Below are positions 1-9,026 of a DNA stretch of 64,000 nucleotides, one piece after another. A program made the position numbers and the translations under genes. Within the stretch, counting starts at the first letter, position 1. Each line of letters opens with the position of its first letter. The notes beneath the pieces are model-generated. The model was not told the origin of the DNA, searched no databases, and saw only the letters and a program-made list of their open reading frames with translations. Source of the stretch: CAMDPA01 sp965223035 (GTDB lineage: Bacteria > Pseudomonadota > Alphaproteobacteria > Rhizobiales > Hyphomicrobiaceae); contig OZ244980.1 of the NCBI GenBank assembly GCA_965223035.1, positions 4,650,001 through 4,714,000 of the forward strand, given 5' to 3'.

Positions 1-1442
1 CAAACGGCAATGCTGATGGTCAGCGCGAACTGCTTGTAAAGCACGCCGGTGATGCCGGGCATGAACGTCACCGGCACGAACACCGCCAACAGCACCAGCG
101 TCGTCGCAAGCACGGGTCCCGTGACTTGGACCATGGATTTTCGCGTTGCCGCAACGCTATCGAGCCCCTCGTCCCGCATCAACCGCTGCACGTTTTCCAC
201 GACGACGATGCTATCGTCGACCACCACGCCGATCGCCAAGATCAGGGCAAACAGCGTGATGGTGTTGATGGTGAAGCCGAACGCGTAAAGAAACGCAAAG
301 GTCCCGATCAAAGACACCGGGATCGCCAGCGTCGGGATCAATGTCGAGCGCCAATCAGCCAAAAACAGAAAAGTGACGGCCACCACCAGCGCGAAAGTCA
401 TGAACAAGGTCACGATCACCTCATTGACCGAGGCACGGACCGCCAGCGTCGTGTCGTAGACGATCTTGTAGTCGACGTCGGGCGGGAAGCGGACCTTGAG
501 ACGCTCCAACTCGGCGTAGATCTTATCGGCGACCTGCAGGGCGTTGGCGCCAGGCGACTGGTATATGCCAATCCCGGCCGCCGGCCGATTGTTGAGGGTG
601 GTGCGGGCGCTGTAGCTTTGCGAGCCAAGCTCGACGCGAGCGACATCCTTAAGGCGCACGAACGAGCCGTTGGGATTGGCGCGCAGCACGATGTTGCTGA
701 ATTCCGCGACCGAGAGTAGCCGGCCTTTGGCCTGAATGCTCAACTGAAATTGCGGAGCCACTTGATAGGGGGGCGCGCCGAGTTGCCCGGCGGTCGCCTG
801 GATATTCTGCGATTCGATCGCTTTGGCGACGTCGGACGTGGTCAGATTGAGCGACGTCATGCGGTCCGGATCGAGCCAAACCCGCATGCCATAGTCGAGC
901 GGACCGAACTGGGAGACGTTGCCGACGCCGTTGATCCGGGCCAGGCTGTCCTCCAGGTTGATCGAGGCGAAGTTGCTTAAAAACAGCGCATCGCGCGAAC
1001 CCTTGGGCGACAACAAGGCAATGACCATCAGCAGGCTGGACGACTGCTTTTTGGTCAACACACCGTCGCGGTTGACCTCCGGCGGCAGCTGCGCCGTGGC
1101 CGTCGCCACCCGGTTTTGCACGTTGACCGCGGCGATGTCGGGATCGCTACCGACTGTGAACGTCACGGTCAGCTCGTAACTGCCGTCGGCATTGCTTTTC
1201 GACGACATATAGAGCATGTCGTCGACACCGTTGACCTTGTCCTCGATGGGGGCCGCCACCGATTGCAGGACCGCCGAGGCATTGGCCCCGGAATATTTGG
1301 TGGTGACCTGCACCTGCGGCGGTGCGATGTCCGGAAACTCTTCGATCGGCAACGCAGTGAGCGCAAGCAGACCCGCCAGTGTGATGACGATTGATATCAC
1401 CAGCGCAAATTTGGGCCGATCAATGAAGAAGGCGGAGAACAT
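1..1442 (-). CDS. RND-family multidrug efflux permease (AcrB/MexB type), partial
   Basis: This is the N-terminal ~480 residues of an inner-membrane RND pump; the rest lies beyond the left edge of the window. The reading frame starts at 1442 with MFSAFFIDRPKF, the usual start of this family, followed by the first membrane helix and the first periplasmic porter region. The proton-relay pair is visible in the helix containing VVVDDSIVVVENV, matching the Asp-Asp pair of AcrB. The pump should export hydrophobic compounds using the proton gradient, in complex with the adaptor encoded just upstream (12-nt gap). No outer-membrane channel gene is visible. Confidence in the family is high; the substrate cannot be inferred. 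Confidence 0.95.
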   Translation of the reverse strand, partial: MFSAFFIDRPKFALVISIVITLAGLLALTALPIEEFPDIAPPQVQVTTKYSGANASAVLQSVAAPIEDKVNGVDDMLYMSSKSNADGSYELTVTFTVGSDPDIAAVNVQNRVATATAQLPPEVNRDGVLTKKQSSSLLMVIALLSPKGSRDALFLSNFASINLEDSLARINGVGNVSQFGPLDYGMRVWLDPDRMTSLNLTTSDVAKAIESQNIQATAGQLGAPPYQVAPQFQLSIQAKGRLLSVAEFSNIVLRANPNGSFVRLKDVARVELGSQSYSARTTLNNRPAAGIGIYQSPGANALQVADKIYAELERLKVRFPPDVDYKIVYDTTLAVRASVNEVIVTLFMTFALVVAVTFLFLADWRSTLIPTLAIPVSLIGTFAFLYAFGFTINTITLFALILAIGVVVDDSIVVVENVQRLMRDEGLDSVAATRKSMVQVTGPVLATTLVLLAVFVPVTFMPGITGVLYKQFALTISIAV

Positions 1443-1454
1443 TGACGTGCCCCG

Positions 1455-2681
1455 TCACATCGCCTGTACGGGATTGACGACCATCGCCGGTCGCACCTTC
1501 TGAATGCCGTCGACGATCACGCGCTCGCCGGTCACCAAGCCACTTGCTACGACCCAGTCCGTTTCGTCCTGACGCTTGGTCTCGATGCGACGAACCTCGA
1601 CCCTGTTCTGGCGATCGATGACGAGGACGAAATAACCCTTGCTGTCACGCTGCACGGCGACCTGCGGCACCACGATCGAGCGCTGCTTCTGCTTTGGTCG
1701 GATGATCACGCTGACGAATTGGCCCGGCAGCAGCACCTCCTTCGGATTGGGGAAGATCGCGCGCGCCACGATGGTGTCGGTCCCGCGATCGACGTTGGGC
1801 GCTAAGTAATCAAACCGACCGGCGTGATCATATTGCGAGCCGTCGGAAAGTTGAATTTTGGGCGCAACCGGCGGGTTCTTCAGATCGACGCCGCGGCGTC
1901 GCACCGCGATCAACTGCTTTTCGCTGACGCCGATCTTGACGTGGATCGGATCGGTGCGCACCACCGTGGCCAACGGCTCGCTGGACGGGTCTACCAAGCT
2001 ACCCACGCTGTAGGTGGCGATATTGATGCGGCCGTCGACCGGGCTTTGAATATCGGTATAACTGAGGTCGAGCTGCGCCGCCCGCAGCGCAGCCTTGGCC
2101 TTTTGCACGTCGGCCTCACCCGTCAGCATGTTGGCTCTGGAGTCCTCCAGCACCGCCTGCGAGACCACATCGCGGCCCACCAAATCGGACTTGCGCTTAA
2201 AATCCGCTTTGGCCTTGACCAGCCGCGCTTCCGCGCCGGCCAGCTCGGCCTGGCGTTGCGCAACAACGATCTCGTAGGGCTCCTTCTCGATGGTGAACAG
2301 CAGCTGCCCCTTCTCGACCCGCCCGCCTTCTAAGAAATGCTTGCTCTCAAGAATCCCCTGAATGCGGGCGCGGATGTCGACGGTGTCTTTGGCGACCACC
2401 CGGCCGACGTAGCTCAGTTGCGGGGTGACGTCCTTTTCCTGGATGGCATGGACGGTGACGCTGGGCGGCGCGCTCGCCGGCTGTGCCCAAGCGCTGCCGG
2501 CCAACCTAGCAACCGGGGATGACGCCCCCAGCAACAGGCAGCATAAACCGAAGGCAATCACCGCCAGGGCTGCCCCGCCGTGGCCCGCTGAACACGATGC
2601 CGCGCGTCCTGTCACCGCACTTGTCGCCACCGCCACCCTATCATCTCCCAGCCGACGCCCGTGAACCCCAACATCTCGCAT
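1455..2681 (-). CDS. RND efflux periplasmic adaptor (membrane fusion protein)
   Basis: The protein is the periplasmic adaptor that links the downstream RND permease to an outer-membrane channel. After an N-terminal hydrophobic stretch (signal peptide or anchor, ending near AWAQPA) it shows the lipoyl half-motif region (VDIRARIQGILESKHF), a coiled-coil hairpin rich in Ala, Glu and Lys (QRQAELAGAEARLVKAKADF), the second lipoyl part (LSYTDIQSPVDGRINIA) and a beta-barrel domain with LLPGQFVSVIIRP. I chose the ATG at 2681 (408 residues) because a start at 2753 would overlap the upstream reductase gene and adds an Arg-rich stretch; a still later start near the hydrophobic segment is possible. It forms an operon with the permease. 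Confidence 0.93.
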   Translation of the reverse strand: MRDVGVHGRRLGDDRVAVATSAVTGRAASCSAGHGGAALAVIAFGLCCLLLGASSPVARLAGSAWAQPASAPPSVTVHAIQEKDVTPQLSYVGRVVAKDTVDIRARIQGILESKHFLEGGRVEKGQLLFTIEKEPYEIVVAQRQAELAGAEARLVKAKADFKRKSDLVGRDVVSQAVLEDSRANMLTGEADVQKAKAALRAAQLDLSYTDIQSPVDGRINIATYSVGSLVDPSSEPLATVVRTDPIHVKIGVSEKQLIAVRRRGVDLKNPPVAPKIQLSDGSQYDHAGRFDYLAPNVDRGTDTIVARAIFPNPKEVLLPGQFVSVIIRPKQKQRSIVVPQVAVQRDSKGYFVLVIDRQNRVEVRRIETKRQDETDWVVASGLVTGERVIVDGIQKVRPAMVVNPVQAM

Positions 2682-2718
2682 GCTGGGGGTCAAGCGCCGA
2701 TGCTCAAAGGGTCGCGCT

Positions 2719-3783
2719 TCAGCAGCTGTTGGGTCGCCGACCGTTGTAGGCATCGTCGATCAAGCCTCGAATGGCCTCCCGATCGATCGGACACGGATTC
2801 CAGTATGGGTTCTTCACGGCCAGCTCTGCGGCGTGATCAAGCTCATCAGACTTGAGGCCCAGTTCGGCCAATGAAAGCGGGGCGCCGAGCCGTTCGGCAA
2901 GATCGAACAGCCCGGGCGCGGCTGCCTGACAACCGAGCGCTCGGGCGATCCGGGCCATCGCTTCGGGGGCAGCGGCAGCGTTGAACGCGGTGGCATGTGG
3001 CAACACCACCGTATGTGTCTCCGCGTGGGGCAGATTGAACGAACCGCCCAGCGTGTGACACAGCTTGTGATGCAGCGCCATGCCGACCGCGTTGAGGCAG
3101 GTCCCGCACAGCCAGGCGCCGTAAAGCGCGTCGGAGCGGGCTTCGATGTCAGCGGGATTTTCAATGATGGCGGGAAGCGCGCTGGCCAGCGCTCTGATGC
3201 CTTCTTCGGCCATCAACGACGTCACCGGATTGGCATCGCGCGCGTAGAGCGCCTCGACGGCGTGGGCGATGGCGTTGATGCCCGAGGTCGCGGTCAAACC
3301 CGCTGGCAGCGACAGGTTCAAGTCGACATCATAGACGATGACCTCCGGTAGCACCTTGGCGGAGCGTTGGGTCAGCTTAACCCCGTCCTGGGTCTCGCCC
3401 ACGATATCGGTGGCTTCGGACCCGGCGTAGGTGGTTGGCACGACGATTTGCGGTAGGTCGGTCCGCAGCGCGATCGCCTTACCGAGCCCAGTGGTCGAGC
3501 CGCCGCCCAATGCCACGGTGCAATCGGCCTTGAGCTCACGCACGACCGCCATCGCACGCTCGGTGATCTCGACCGGCGTATGCATCGCCGCCTCGGCGAA
3601 CAGGCCAACACACACTGCGCCCAAACGCTGCGCGAGCGCCTCAGCCTGCGCGCGTTGCTGCTTGGTTGACAACACCAGCGCCCGCGATGCGCCGAGCCGC
3701 GCGATCTCGTCGGCGACGCCGCCCAACGTTGCGCGACCGAAGATGACGCGCACCGGCGCAGTGGCATAGGTGAACGGCTGCAT
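2719..3783 (-). CDS. Maleylacetate reductase (iron-containing ADH family)
   Basis: The 354-residue protein matches maleylacetate reductases, which reduce maleylacetate to 3-oxoadipate with NAD(P)H at the end of hydroxyquinol and chlorocatechol pathways. Visible features are the nucleotide-binding GGGSTTGLGKAIAL, the VPTTYAGSEAT segment and the His-rich active-site region HHKLCHTLGGSF followed by HAETHTVVLPH. It lies 37 nt upstream of the efflux adaptor on the same strand, so the three genes may be cotranscribed. No hydroxyquinol dioxygenase is in the window, but the next enzyme of the 3-oxoadipate route, the PcaF-type thiolase, is encoded at 44.6-45.8 kb. The family call is firm; physiological substrate is inferred. 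Confidence 0.93.
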   Translation of the reverse strand: MQPFTYATAPVRVIFGRATLGGVADEIARLGASRALVLSTKQQRAQAEALAQRLGAVCVGLFAEAAMHTPVEITERAMAVVRELKADCTVALGGGSTTGLGKAIALRTDLPQIVVPTTYAGSEATDIVGETQDGVKLTQRSAKVLPEVIVYDVDLNLSLPAGLTATSGINAIAHAVEALYARDANPVTSLMAEEGIRALASALPAIIENPADIEARSDALYGAWLCGTCLNAVGMALHHKLCHTLGGSFNLPHAETHTVVLPHATAFNAAAAPEAMARIARALGCQAAAPGLFDLAERLGAPLSLAELGLKSDELDHAAELAVKNPYWNPCPIDREAIRGLIDDAYNGRRPNSC

Positions 3784-4217
3784 CAGGGCCTCTTATTTCA
3801 GGTATCGATCTGCGATGCATACTCTGCACCAGTCGTCGCCGCTTGAATAGGCCCTGGCGTCCAGCGCCGCGGATGCCTAACGCCACCGATTGAAACCTCG
3901 ACTGCCGGTCCAGCTCGGTCGCGAGCCGACCTCGAGCCAGAGATCGATGTCAATTTAACTTGAATGCCGGGCTGGGACCGAGATCAGACTGAAAATCTCA
4001 AATCGCATCGAGAAAACGCACGACCTGCTCTGCTAAATGAAATTCCCCGATTGATCGGTCGCCCCGCCATTTATCGCTTCGCCGGGCGCCACAAAATATC
4101 GGCAACGGCGCATTCATTGCCAATTCGATTCAACTCCAGCCATGTTATGCAGGGTGACGAGTCTTTAGGCTTGTCGTAAGTTCGCTTTACCGGTAACACT
4201 TCACTCCCACCGGGTAG
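3784..4217. other. Intergenic region between divergent genes
   Basis: This 434-bp stretch separates the maleylacetate reductase gene (minus) from the tandem regulator-like genes (plus), so it must hold two promoters. The part from about 3950 to 4200 is richer in A and T than its surroundings. I see no convincing gene, repeat or clear operator palindrome. Confidence 0.6.
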
Positions 4218-5405
4218 ATGAGGCGCTGCTGCGAAGGGCTTTGGGGAATGCAAGCGCGTCGTTTTTCAAGCATTGGCGCCGATGGCGGCGAGATTGATAC
4301 GGCCGAAGTCGGACCGAACGCCGCCGACGTGCTTCGTCAGCTCGGCGCCATCCTCGACAGTCCACGCTTTCGTGGTGCGGTGCTGCTGCGAAAATTCTTA
4401 AGTCACTGCGTGGAGGAAACGCTTCAGGGGCGCGGAGATCGTCTGAAAATCGGCAACATCGCACGAGACGTGTTCGGGCGGCGGGAGGATTTCGACAATT
4501 CCTACGACTCGGTCGTGCGTGTCAACGCCCATCGGCTCCGGCAGGCGCTGGAGCTGTACAACGCCAACGAAGGTGCCCAAGCCAACATCCAAATCAGCAT
4601 GAAACCGGGCAGCTATATCCCTGTAATCGACTATCGGCTCCACCCGCTAGCGCCCAGCCCGGCCGAGCAGTATCTCAAGTTTGTTGACGCTTATCACTAT
4701 TCTGTGTCCGGGCATGCATACGACTTGGCCAAGCACAAGATCACCGAGGGTCTTACCGAGCATCCGGAGGATCCCGAATTGATCGCTGGGCTGGCCGAAA
4801 TCACAACGGATGGTTATCATTTCTTCGGTGGAGGCTGGCGACAGATCGAGGAGGCCAGAAAACTATTTGACAAGGCTTATCGGTTGGCGCCCAGCAATCC
4901 ACGGGTTCTGGTGGTTGGTGGGCTCCTGAGTGTGGTTGAGTCGGATTTGGCGGGCGCCGCTGAACTTGGCCGCGCGTTGCAAATGGTGCACAAAAACTCC
5001 TCGCCGGCTTTTGGCAGTTTCCTGATTGAACTCGCCTATCCCAACGTGGCGGACGCGACCTTCTCGGCGCCGGCTGAACACACTTTGGCCGATCTGCCTG
5101 GATGGCTCCACTTCCCCTATTTTCTTGGCCATTATCGTCGCCGGGAGTATGAAAGCGCGCTGAGCGAAGCGATTCTGATGGCTATGCCTCAATATTATCT
5201 AGCACTGGTCAGCCGCGCAGCGGCGCTGGCCCAGCTCGGGCTCATGCAGGCCGCTCATTCTGAACTCAAATCCGCCGTCGCACTCACTCCACGCCTGCTC
5301 CGGCAGCCGAAACGACTGCTCAAGGACTTTATCACTCGCGACGACGATCTAGAGCACGTGATCGATGGGCTTCAGCGTGCCGGTTTACGCCAACTCAAGG
5401 GTTAG
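4218..5405 (+). CDS. Regulator-like protein with helical-repeat C-terminus, paralog 1
   Basis: This 395-residue protein has no assigned function. Residues about 35-140 carry a recognisable domain, found in other bacteria at the start of large adenylate-cyclase-like or TPR proteins: an ILDSPRFRGAVLLRKFLSHCVEETLQ-type helix pair split here as SPRFRGAVLLRKF and CVEETLQGRGDRLK, then VFGRREDFDNSYDSVVRVN and KPGSYIPVI. This resembles a winged-helix-like module. The remainder (about 150-390) is alpha-helical with TPR-like pairs (AGLAEITTDGYHFFGGG, AAALAQLGLMQAAHSELK). The next gene is a clear paralog, so this is a local duplication. There is no membrane segment. An ATG at 4248 is an alternative start. 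Role in transcription control is only an inference. Confidence 0.75.
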   Translation: MRRCCEGLWGMQARRFSSIGADGGEIDTAEVGPNAADVLRQLGAILDSPRFRGAVLLRKFLSHCVEETLQGRGDRLKIGNIARDVFGRREDFDNSYDSVVRVNAHRLRQALELYNANEGAQANIQISMKPGSYIPVIDYRLHPLAPSPAEQYLKFVDAYHYSVSGHAYDLAKHKITEGLTEHPEDPELIAGLAEITTDGYHFFGGGWRQIEEARKLFDKAYRLAPSNPRVLVVGGLLSVVESDLAGAAELGRALQMVHKNSSPAFGSFLIELAYPNVADATFSAPAEHTLADLPGWLHFPYFLGHYRRREYESALSEAILMAMPQYYLALVSRAAALAQLGLMQAAHSELKSAVALTPRLLRQPKRLLKDFITRDDDLEHVIDGLQRAGLRQLKG

Positions 5406-5468
5406 CGCCGTTAGGCGGGACTACTGGTGCCACCGCGGCACGGAACTGGATAGAGAGGCTTGCCACGC

Positions 5469-6593
5469 ATGGAGACCGTGCTCGACCAAACTAACCAACC
5501 AAGTCCTGACGACGTCATCCGTCACGTTGACATGATCCTCGATAGTCGGTTTTTTCGTGACGATCCCAACCTGCGAAAGCTGTTGCAATATTGCGTCGAA
5601 ATGAGACTGGCGGACCGCACCGATCGGTTGCACCACGATGAAATTGCGCGGCATGTCTTCGACCGCGATGCAACCGACACTGAAGCCGTCGGCAAACTGC
5701 TCCGGGCCATGAAAGTTCAATTGGACCGGGCGCTCAGGCTGTTCCGAATCGAACAGGGGACGAAGTCGGGCGTCAGCATTGAGCTGCCGCCCGGACAATG
5801 GCTGCCCGTGCTGACGACTTCGGCGCCAGCACACGCCCGCTGCCCAATCGAAGACATGCTGCAAGTTGCGTATCTCAATCAAACAATACTATCGGCGGAC
5901 ACGCGGCGTTGGGCGCTCATCGACATTGAGAATGGCCTGCAAGCCCACCCTGAAAACCCCGACTTGCTCGCAACATATGCCGAGCTGCAGGCCGATTGTT
6001 ATGTGTTGGACCCTGATGCTTCCCGCGCCGTCCTCGATACGGCCTGGGACCCTATCGAAGCGGCTCGACGGGTCGCCCCCCTCAATCCACGGGTCATTTT
6101 CGTCGACGGGTATCTGCGCCTGCTGCTAAAAGATGCCAAGGGCGGCCACGACTGTGGCCAACTGCTGCAACGCCATGCAGGCGGCCAGCCGCATTTTGAG
6201 TCGCTTGGCAAGTGGTTGGAGATGCTGACCGCACCGACATCGAGCGCACACGAGGCCAGCCTTTGCGCCGGCGAGACTGACGGTGATGGGCCGGGCTGGT
6301 TGCGCCATCCCAGGTTCCTGGCGGCCTACCATCAGCAGGACTATGAGCGCGCCCTGAGCGAGGCTTTCGCGTTCGGCATGCCGAACTTGGTCTATGCGGT
6401 GCTGGACCGCGCGGCCGCGATGGCCCAGCTCGGTCTGGCTCAGTCTGCCCGCAAAGAACTTAACCTGGCCGTCAAGCTCAATCCGCGCCTCCTGCACGAT
6501 GCAAGATCGGTCGCCAGCATGTTTATCTTCGATGACGATATGGTCGAACACTTTATGGATGGCATTTATCGCGCCGGCCTGAACAAGATCTGA
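5469..6593 (+). CDS. Regulator-like protein with helical-repeat C-terminus, paralog 2
   Basis: The 374-residue product aligns along its length with the gene just upstream: ILDSRFFRDDPNLRKLLQYC and HHDEIARHVFDRD match the N-terminal module, PPGQWLPVL matches KPGSYIPVI, and the C-terminal helices share AMAQLGLAQSARKELNLAV and end in the same DDDMVEHFMDGIYRAGL pattern. I chose the ATG at 5469; an upstream TTG at 5460 would add three residues. The normally basic, conserved core of the N-terminal module is more divergent here (for example DSVVRVN is replaced by EAVGKLL), so this copy may have changed its binding role. The two genes are 63 nt apart and are followed by a hairpin that can end transcription. 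Confidence 0.73.
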   Translation: METVLDQTNQPSPDDVIRHVDMILDSRFFRDDPNLRKLLQYCVEMRLADRTDRLHHDEIARHVFDRDATDTEAVGKLLRAMKVQLDRALRLFRIEQGTKSGVSIELPPGQWLPVLTTSAPAHARCPIEDMLQVAYLNQTILSADTRRWALIDIENGLQAHPENPDLLATYAELQADCYVLDPDASRAVLDTAWDPIEAARRVAPLNPRVIFVDGYLRLLLKDAKGGHDCGQLLQRHAGGQPHFESLGKWLEMLTAPTSSAHEASLCAGETDGDGPGWLRHPRFLAAYHQQDYERALSEAFAFGMPNLVYAVLDRAAAMAQLGLAQSARKELNLAVKLNPRLLHDARSVASMFIFDDDMVEHFMDGIYRAGLNKI

Positions 6594-6603
6594 CCTGTCA
6601 ATA

Positions 6604-6667
6604 CTAGATCATCTTTGCGCCTTTAATCGGGATCGTTCCGATTCCGATTAAAGGCAGGTTGCTCTAG
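6604..6667. repeat. CTAG-edged palindromic element (AGAGCAAC type)
   Basis: The element begins and ends with CTAG. Its core is a perfect 11-bp inverted repeat, CCTTTAATCGG at 6620-6630 and CCGATTAAAGG at 6644-6654, and the stem can extend towards a 3-nt loop with one wobble pair. The same core recurs at 22215-22274 and 31680-31736. It lies just after the second regulator-like gene and may act as its terminator. Confidence 0.85.
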
Positions 6668-6726
6668 CTGGAACCGTCCCGCGCTTCCGCCGTAGGCGGA
6701 AATGCTCTCCGGCAGACATGATCTAG
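6668..6726. repeat. GC-rich inverted-repeat element fragment (CTGGAACC family)
   Basis: A short member of the second repeat family: it opens with GCTGGAACCGTCCCGC, contains the hairpin TTCCGCC (6685-6691) and GGCGGAA (6695-6701), and closes with ACATGATCTAG. It abuts the preceding palindrome directly. Confidence 0.7.
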
Positions 6727-6907
6727 ACTTGTTGAACCGTGCTGGATCACGCGCGCGACTTCCCTTTGGGTGCCAACTCCGACATCTTTCAAACTCCGTC
6801 CGTCGCCTGCTGTTCGCTCTACCGCACAGCGTGCGCGCAAGCGCTGTGCCGCTTTTGTGGCGGGTGTTGGCGAATGCAACCCGCTCGTATCGACATGGAG
6901 AGCGCTG

Positions 6908-7351
6908 ATGTTGACCCAGATGGGTATTGGAGCCGTTCTAATTCTCGCTACGACGACCATCCACGGGATCTTCACGACCGCTGGCTTGAACCTCCTCACG
7001 CGCCATCTCCGCGGCCGGCCCGAACCCGCACCCCAACACCATCGCACCTTGTTGGTGTCGCTCTTCGTGCTCTGGATGTTTTTGGCAACGGTGATCGAGA
7101 TTTGGCTTTGGAGCATGATTTATCTGTTCGGCGGAGCACTCGAGTCAGCAGAGGAAGCGGTCTATTTCTCGGCCGTCACGATGACCACCTTGGGATTCGG
7201 TGATATCGTGCTTGATCAATCTTGGCGCCTGCTTTCGTCATTCGAAGCGGCCAACGGGCTGTTCCTGTTTGGCTGGTCCACCGCGCTCGTGTTCGCGGTC
7301 GTGCAATGGCTCTACGGCCATAGCTTGGAACAGGGGCGGGTTGGTCAGTAG
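6908..7351 (+). CDS. Small two-helix ion channel (Ion_trans_2 type)
   Basis: The 147-residue membrane protein carries the pore signature TMTTLGFGD, a selectivity-filter variant of potassium channels (TVGYG replaced by TLGFG). Hydrophobic segments lie at about residues 5-25, 45-70 (LVSLFVLWMFLATVIEIWLW) and 115-138, with the pore loop before the last helix. I place the start at the ATG at 6908, preceded by GGAGAG, because the upstream in-frame sequence is Arg-rich and runs through a repeat. There is no cytosolic regulatory domain. The protein is probably a potassium or non-selective cation channel working as a tetramer in the inner membrane; ion preference cannot be decided from the filter alone. 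Confidence 0.85.
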   Translation: MLTQMGIGAVLILATTTIHGIFTTAGLNLLTRHLRGRPEPAPQHHRTLLVSLFVLWMFLATVIEIWLWSMIYLFGGALESAEEAVYFSAVTMTTLGFGDIVLDQSWRLLSSFEAANGLFLFGWSTALVFAVVQWLYGHSLEQGRVGQ

Positions 7352-7489
7352 CGCTCACCATCGGCCAGGCGGTGCCGGCGCAGATTGTCGAGCAACACGG
7401 TGATGACGGACGATCAGCACGCGCAGGACGATCGTGGTCGGGCTTTGTCTTACGTCGCCGGCGCGGCATCGACCGATGGCGTTGCAAAG

Positions 7490-7575
7490 CTGGCTGAAAC
7501 CATCGTGCTCCCCGCCAGGCCGCTCCATGGCACGCCTGTGTACAAGGCCAGGCGGGGAGCGGGGCAGCCCTCCGA
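7490..7575. repeat. GC-rich inverted-repeat element (CTGGAACC family)
   Basis: A member of the second dispersed repeat family. Arms GCTCCCCGCCAGGCC (7507-7521) and GGCCAGGCGGGGAGC (7546-7560) pair except for one central A-A mismatch, giving a very stable hairpin. It lies between the channel gene and the convergent CitE-like gene, where it can end transcription from both sides. Confidence 0.75.
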
Positions 7576-8550
7576 TCAGCCGACCGGCCGGCCGACCCGT
7601 GCCAGAATTGACTTCGCGCGCACCAAGTGCGGGCGGTCGAGCATTTGGCCGTCGAGCGATGCCACGCCGGCGCTGCTGCTGGCCGCAAAGGCGGCAACGG
7701 TCGCTTCGGCGCGCTCGACGTCGGCGGCGGAGGGCGTGAAAGCCGCATTGATGATGTCGACTTGCTCGGGGTGGATCGCCATTTTCCCGACAAAGCCGTC
7801 GCGTGCCGCCGTCGCCGCCTCTGCCGCCAGACCATCTGCATTGCGAAAATCGACATAGACCGTATCGATCGGCGCAACCTCCGCGGCCGCCGCGGTGATC
7901 AATGTCAGATTGCGCACCAGCAGATAGGGCGAAGTGAAGCTTCCGTCGGGCTCGCGGTTGGTGGAGGCCCCAAGCTCAACCGATAGGTCCTCCGCCCCCC
8001 AGGTTAGCCCCACCAAACGGTTGCTGGCGCCGATGTAAGTTGGAAGCTGTAACACCGACTGCGCGACCTCCGTGGCGATCGCCACAAGCTTGGTCGATCC
8101 CGCGGCGATCGACTGCGCCTCCTCGGCGTGGTCCAACACGACCGAAAGCTGGTGTACGTCCTCTCCGGACCGAGCCTTGGGCAGCATGATGCCATCGGGC
8201 AAATTGGAGGTGAGCGCGGCTACGTCATCCTGCCAGAACGGCGTCGCTAGATCGTTGATACGGACGAACAGCTGCGGCCTGCCAGACTCACCACCAGACT
8301 CACCGCCAGACTCACCACCAGGCTCACCACCAGGCTCACCACTTGGTGGTCGCGGTGCATCATCCGCGGCTGGCGCCGCCCCGGTTCCGACCACGCCGCG
8401 CAACAGCTCGCGCGCCATCTCACGCGCACGGGCCTTGTCGTCCGAGGCGATCGAATCTTCCAAATCGAGGATGACGCAATCGGCGCCAGCCGCCATCGCC
8501 TTGGCAAACTTGCGCTCGCTATCGGCCGGTACGAACAGCAGCGATCGCAT
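7576..8550 (-). CDS. CitE-like CoA-ester lyase (HpcH/HpaI aldolase family)
   Basis: The 324-residue protein is a TIM-barrel lyase of the citrate lyase beta-subunit family, which cleaves or forms C-C bonds in acyl-CoA thioesters such as malyl-CoA or citramalyl-CoA. Seen are the family start RSLLFVPADSERKF, CVILDLEDSI, the metal-binding region IMLPKARSGEDV and the typical GLTWGAEDLSVELGA. The start at 8550 fits the family and lies 2 nt past the stop of the MaoC gene, implying translational coupling. Residues about 70-90 are an inserted Gly-Glu-Pro/Ser repeat encoded by five 12-bp units (8283-8342), unusual for this family and located in a surface loop before the LFVRIND strand. Confidence 0.9.
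   Translation of the reverse strand: MRSLLFVPADSERKFAKAMAAGADCVILDLEDSIASDDKARAREMARELLRGVVGTGAAPAADDAPRPPSGEPGGEPGGESGGESGGESGRPQLFVRINDLATPFWQDDVAALTSNLPDGIMLPKARSGEDVHQLSVVLDHAEEAQSIAAGSTKLVAIATEVAQSVLQLPTYIGASNRLVGLTWGAEDLSVELGASTNREPDGSFTSPYLLVRNLTLITAAAAEVAPIDTVYVDFRNADGLAAEAATAARDGFVGKMAIHPEQVDIINAAFTPSAADVERAEATVAAFAASSSAGVASLDGQMLDRPHLVRAKSILARVGRPVG
8283..8342 (-). repeat. In-frame 12-bp tandem repeat, five copies
   Basis: Five consecutive 12-bp units of the form CAGACTCACCAC (later copies CAGGCTCACCAC) lie inside the CitE-like gene and encode GG-E-P/S tetrapeptides. Because 12 is divisible by three, changes in copy number keep the frame. Confidence 0.9.
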
Positions 8551-8552
8551 GG

Positions 8553-9026
8553 TCAGGCACCCCTCGGGTTCGATGCCACACTTTTTTTGTGGACAAACAC
8601 GTGACGGCGACACTCGGCGACCAGCTTGCCATCCTGTTTGTATGCCTTGTGGGAAAACTCGATGATCCCGGCGGTCGGCCGCGACGAACTGTCTCTTTTG
8701 CCGAGAACCTCGGTGGTGCAGTTGATGGTGTCGCCGTGAAACACGGGATTGGGGAACTTGACCTCGCTCATGCCCAGGTTGGCGATGATGGTGCCGACCG
8801 TGGTATCGTTGACCGCAACCCCGATCATCAAGCCAAGCGTGAACAGCGAGTTCATGATCGGCTCACCCCACTCGGTGGTCTTGCAGAACTCGCGGTCGAT
8901 GTGAAGCGGCTGGGGATTGTGGGTCAGGCAGGAAAACAGCGTGTTGTCCATCTCCGTGACCGTGCGCCGGATGCTATGCTCAAACACCTGTCCGATCTCA
9001 AATTCGTCGAAATAAAAGCCTGCCAT
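8553..9026 (-). CDS. MaoC-family (R)-specific enoyl-CoA hydratase/dehydratase
   Basis: The 157-residue single hot-dog-fold protein fits MaoC-like hydratases that add water to 2-enoyl-CoA esters. The hydratase motif region THNPQPLHIDREF, followed by GEPIMNSLFTLGL, and the FHGDTINCTTEVLGKRDSSSRP strand pattern are typical, including for mesaconyl- or methylmesaconyl-CoA hydratase-like members. It is the first gene of a two-gene operon with the CitE-like lyase; together they can hydrate a branched enoyl-CoA and cleave the resulting hydroxyacyl-CoA. That pairing is known from mesaconyl-CoA/malyl-CoA type pathways; the exact substrate here is inference. Confidence 0.9.
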   Translation of the reverse strand: MAGFYFDEFEIGQVFEHSIRRTVTEMDNTLFSCLTHNPQPLHIDREFCKTTEWGEPIMNSLFTLGLMIGVAVNDTTVGTIIANLGMSEVKFPNPVFHGDTINCTTEVLGKRDSSSRPTAGIIEFSHKAYKQDGKLVAECRRHVFVHKKSVASNPRGA

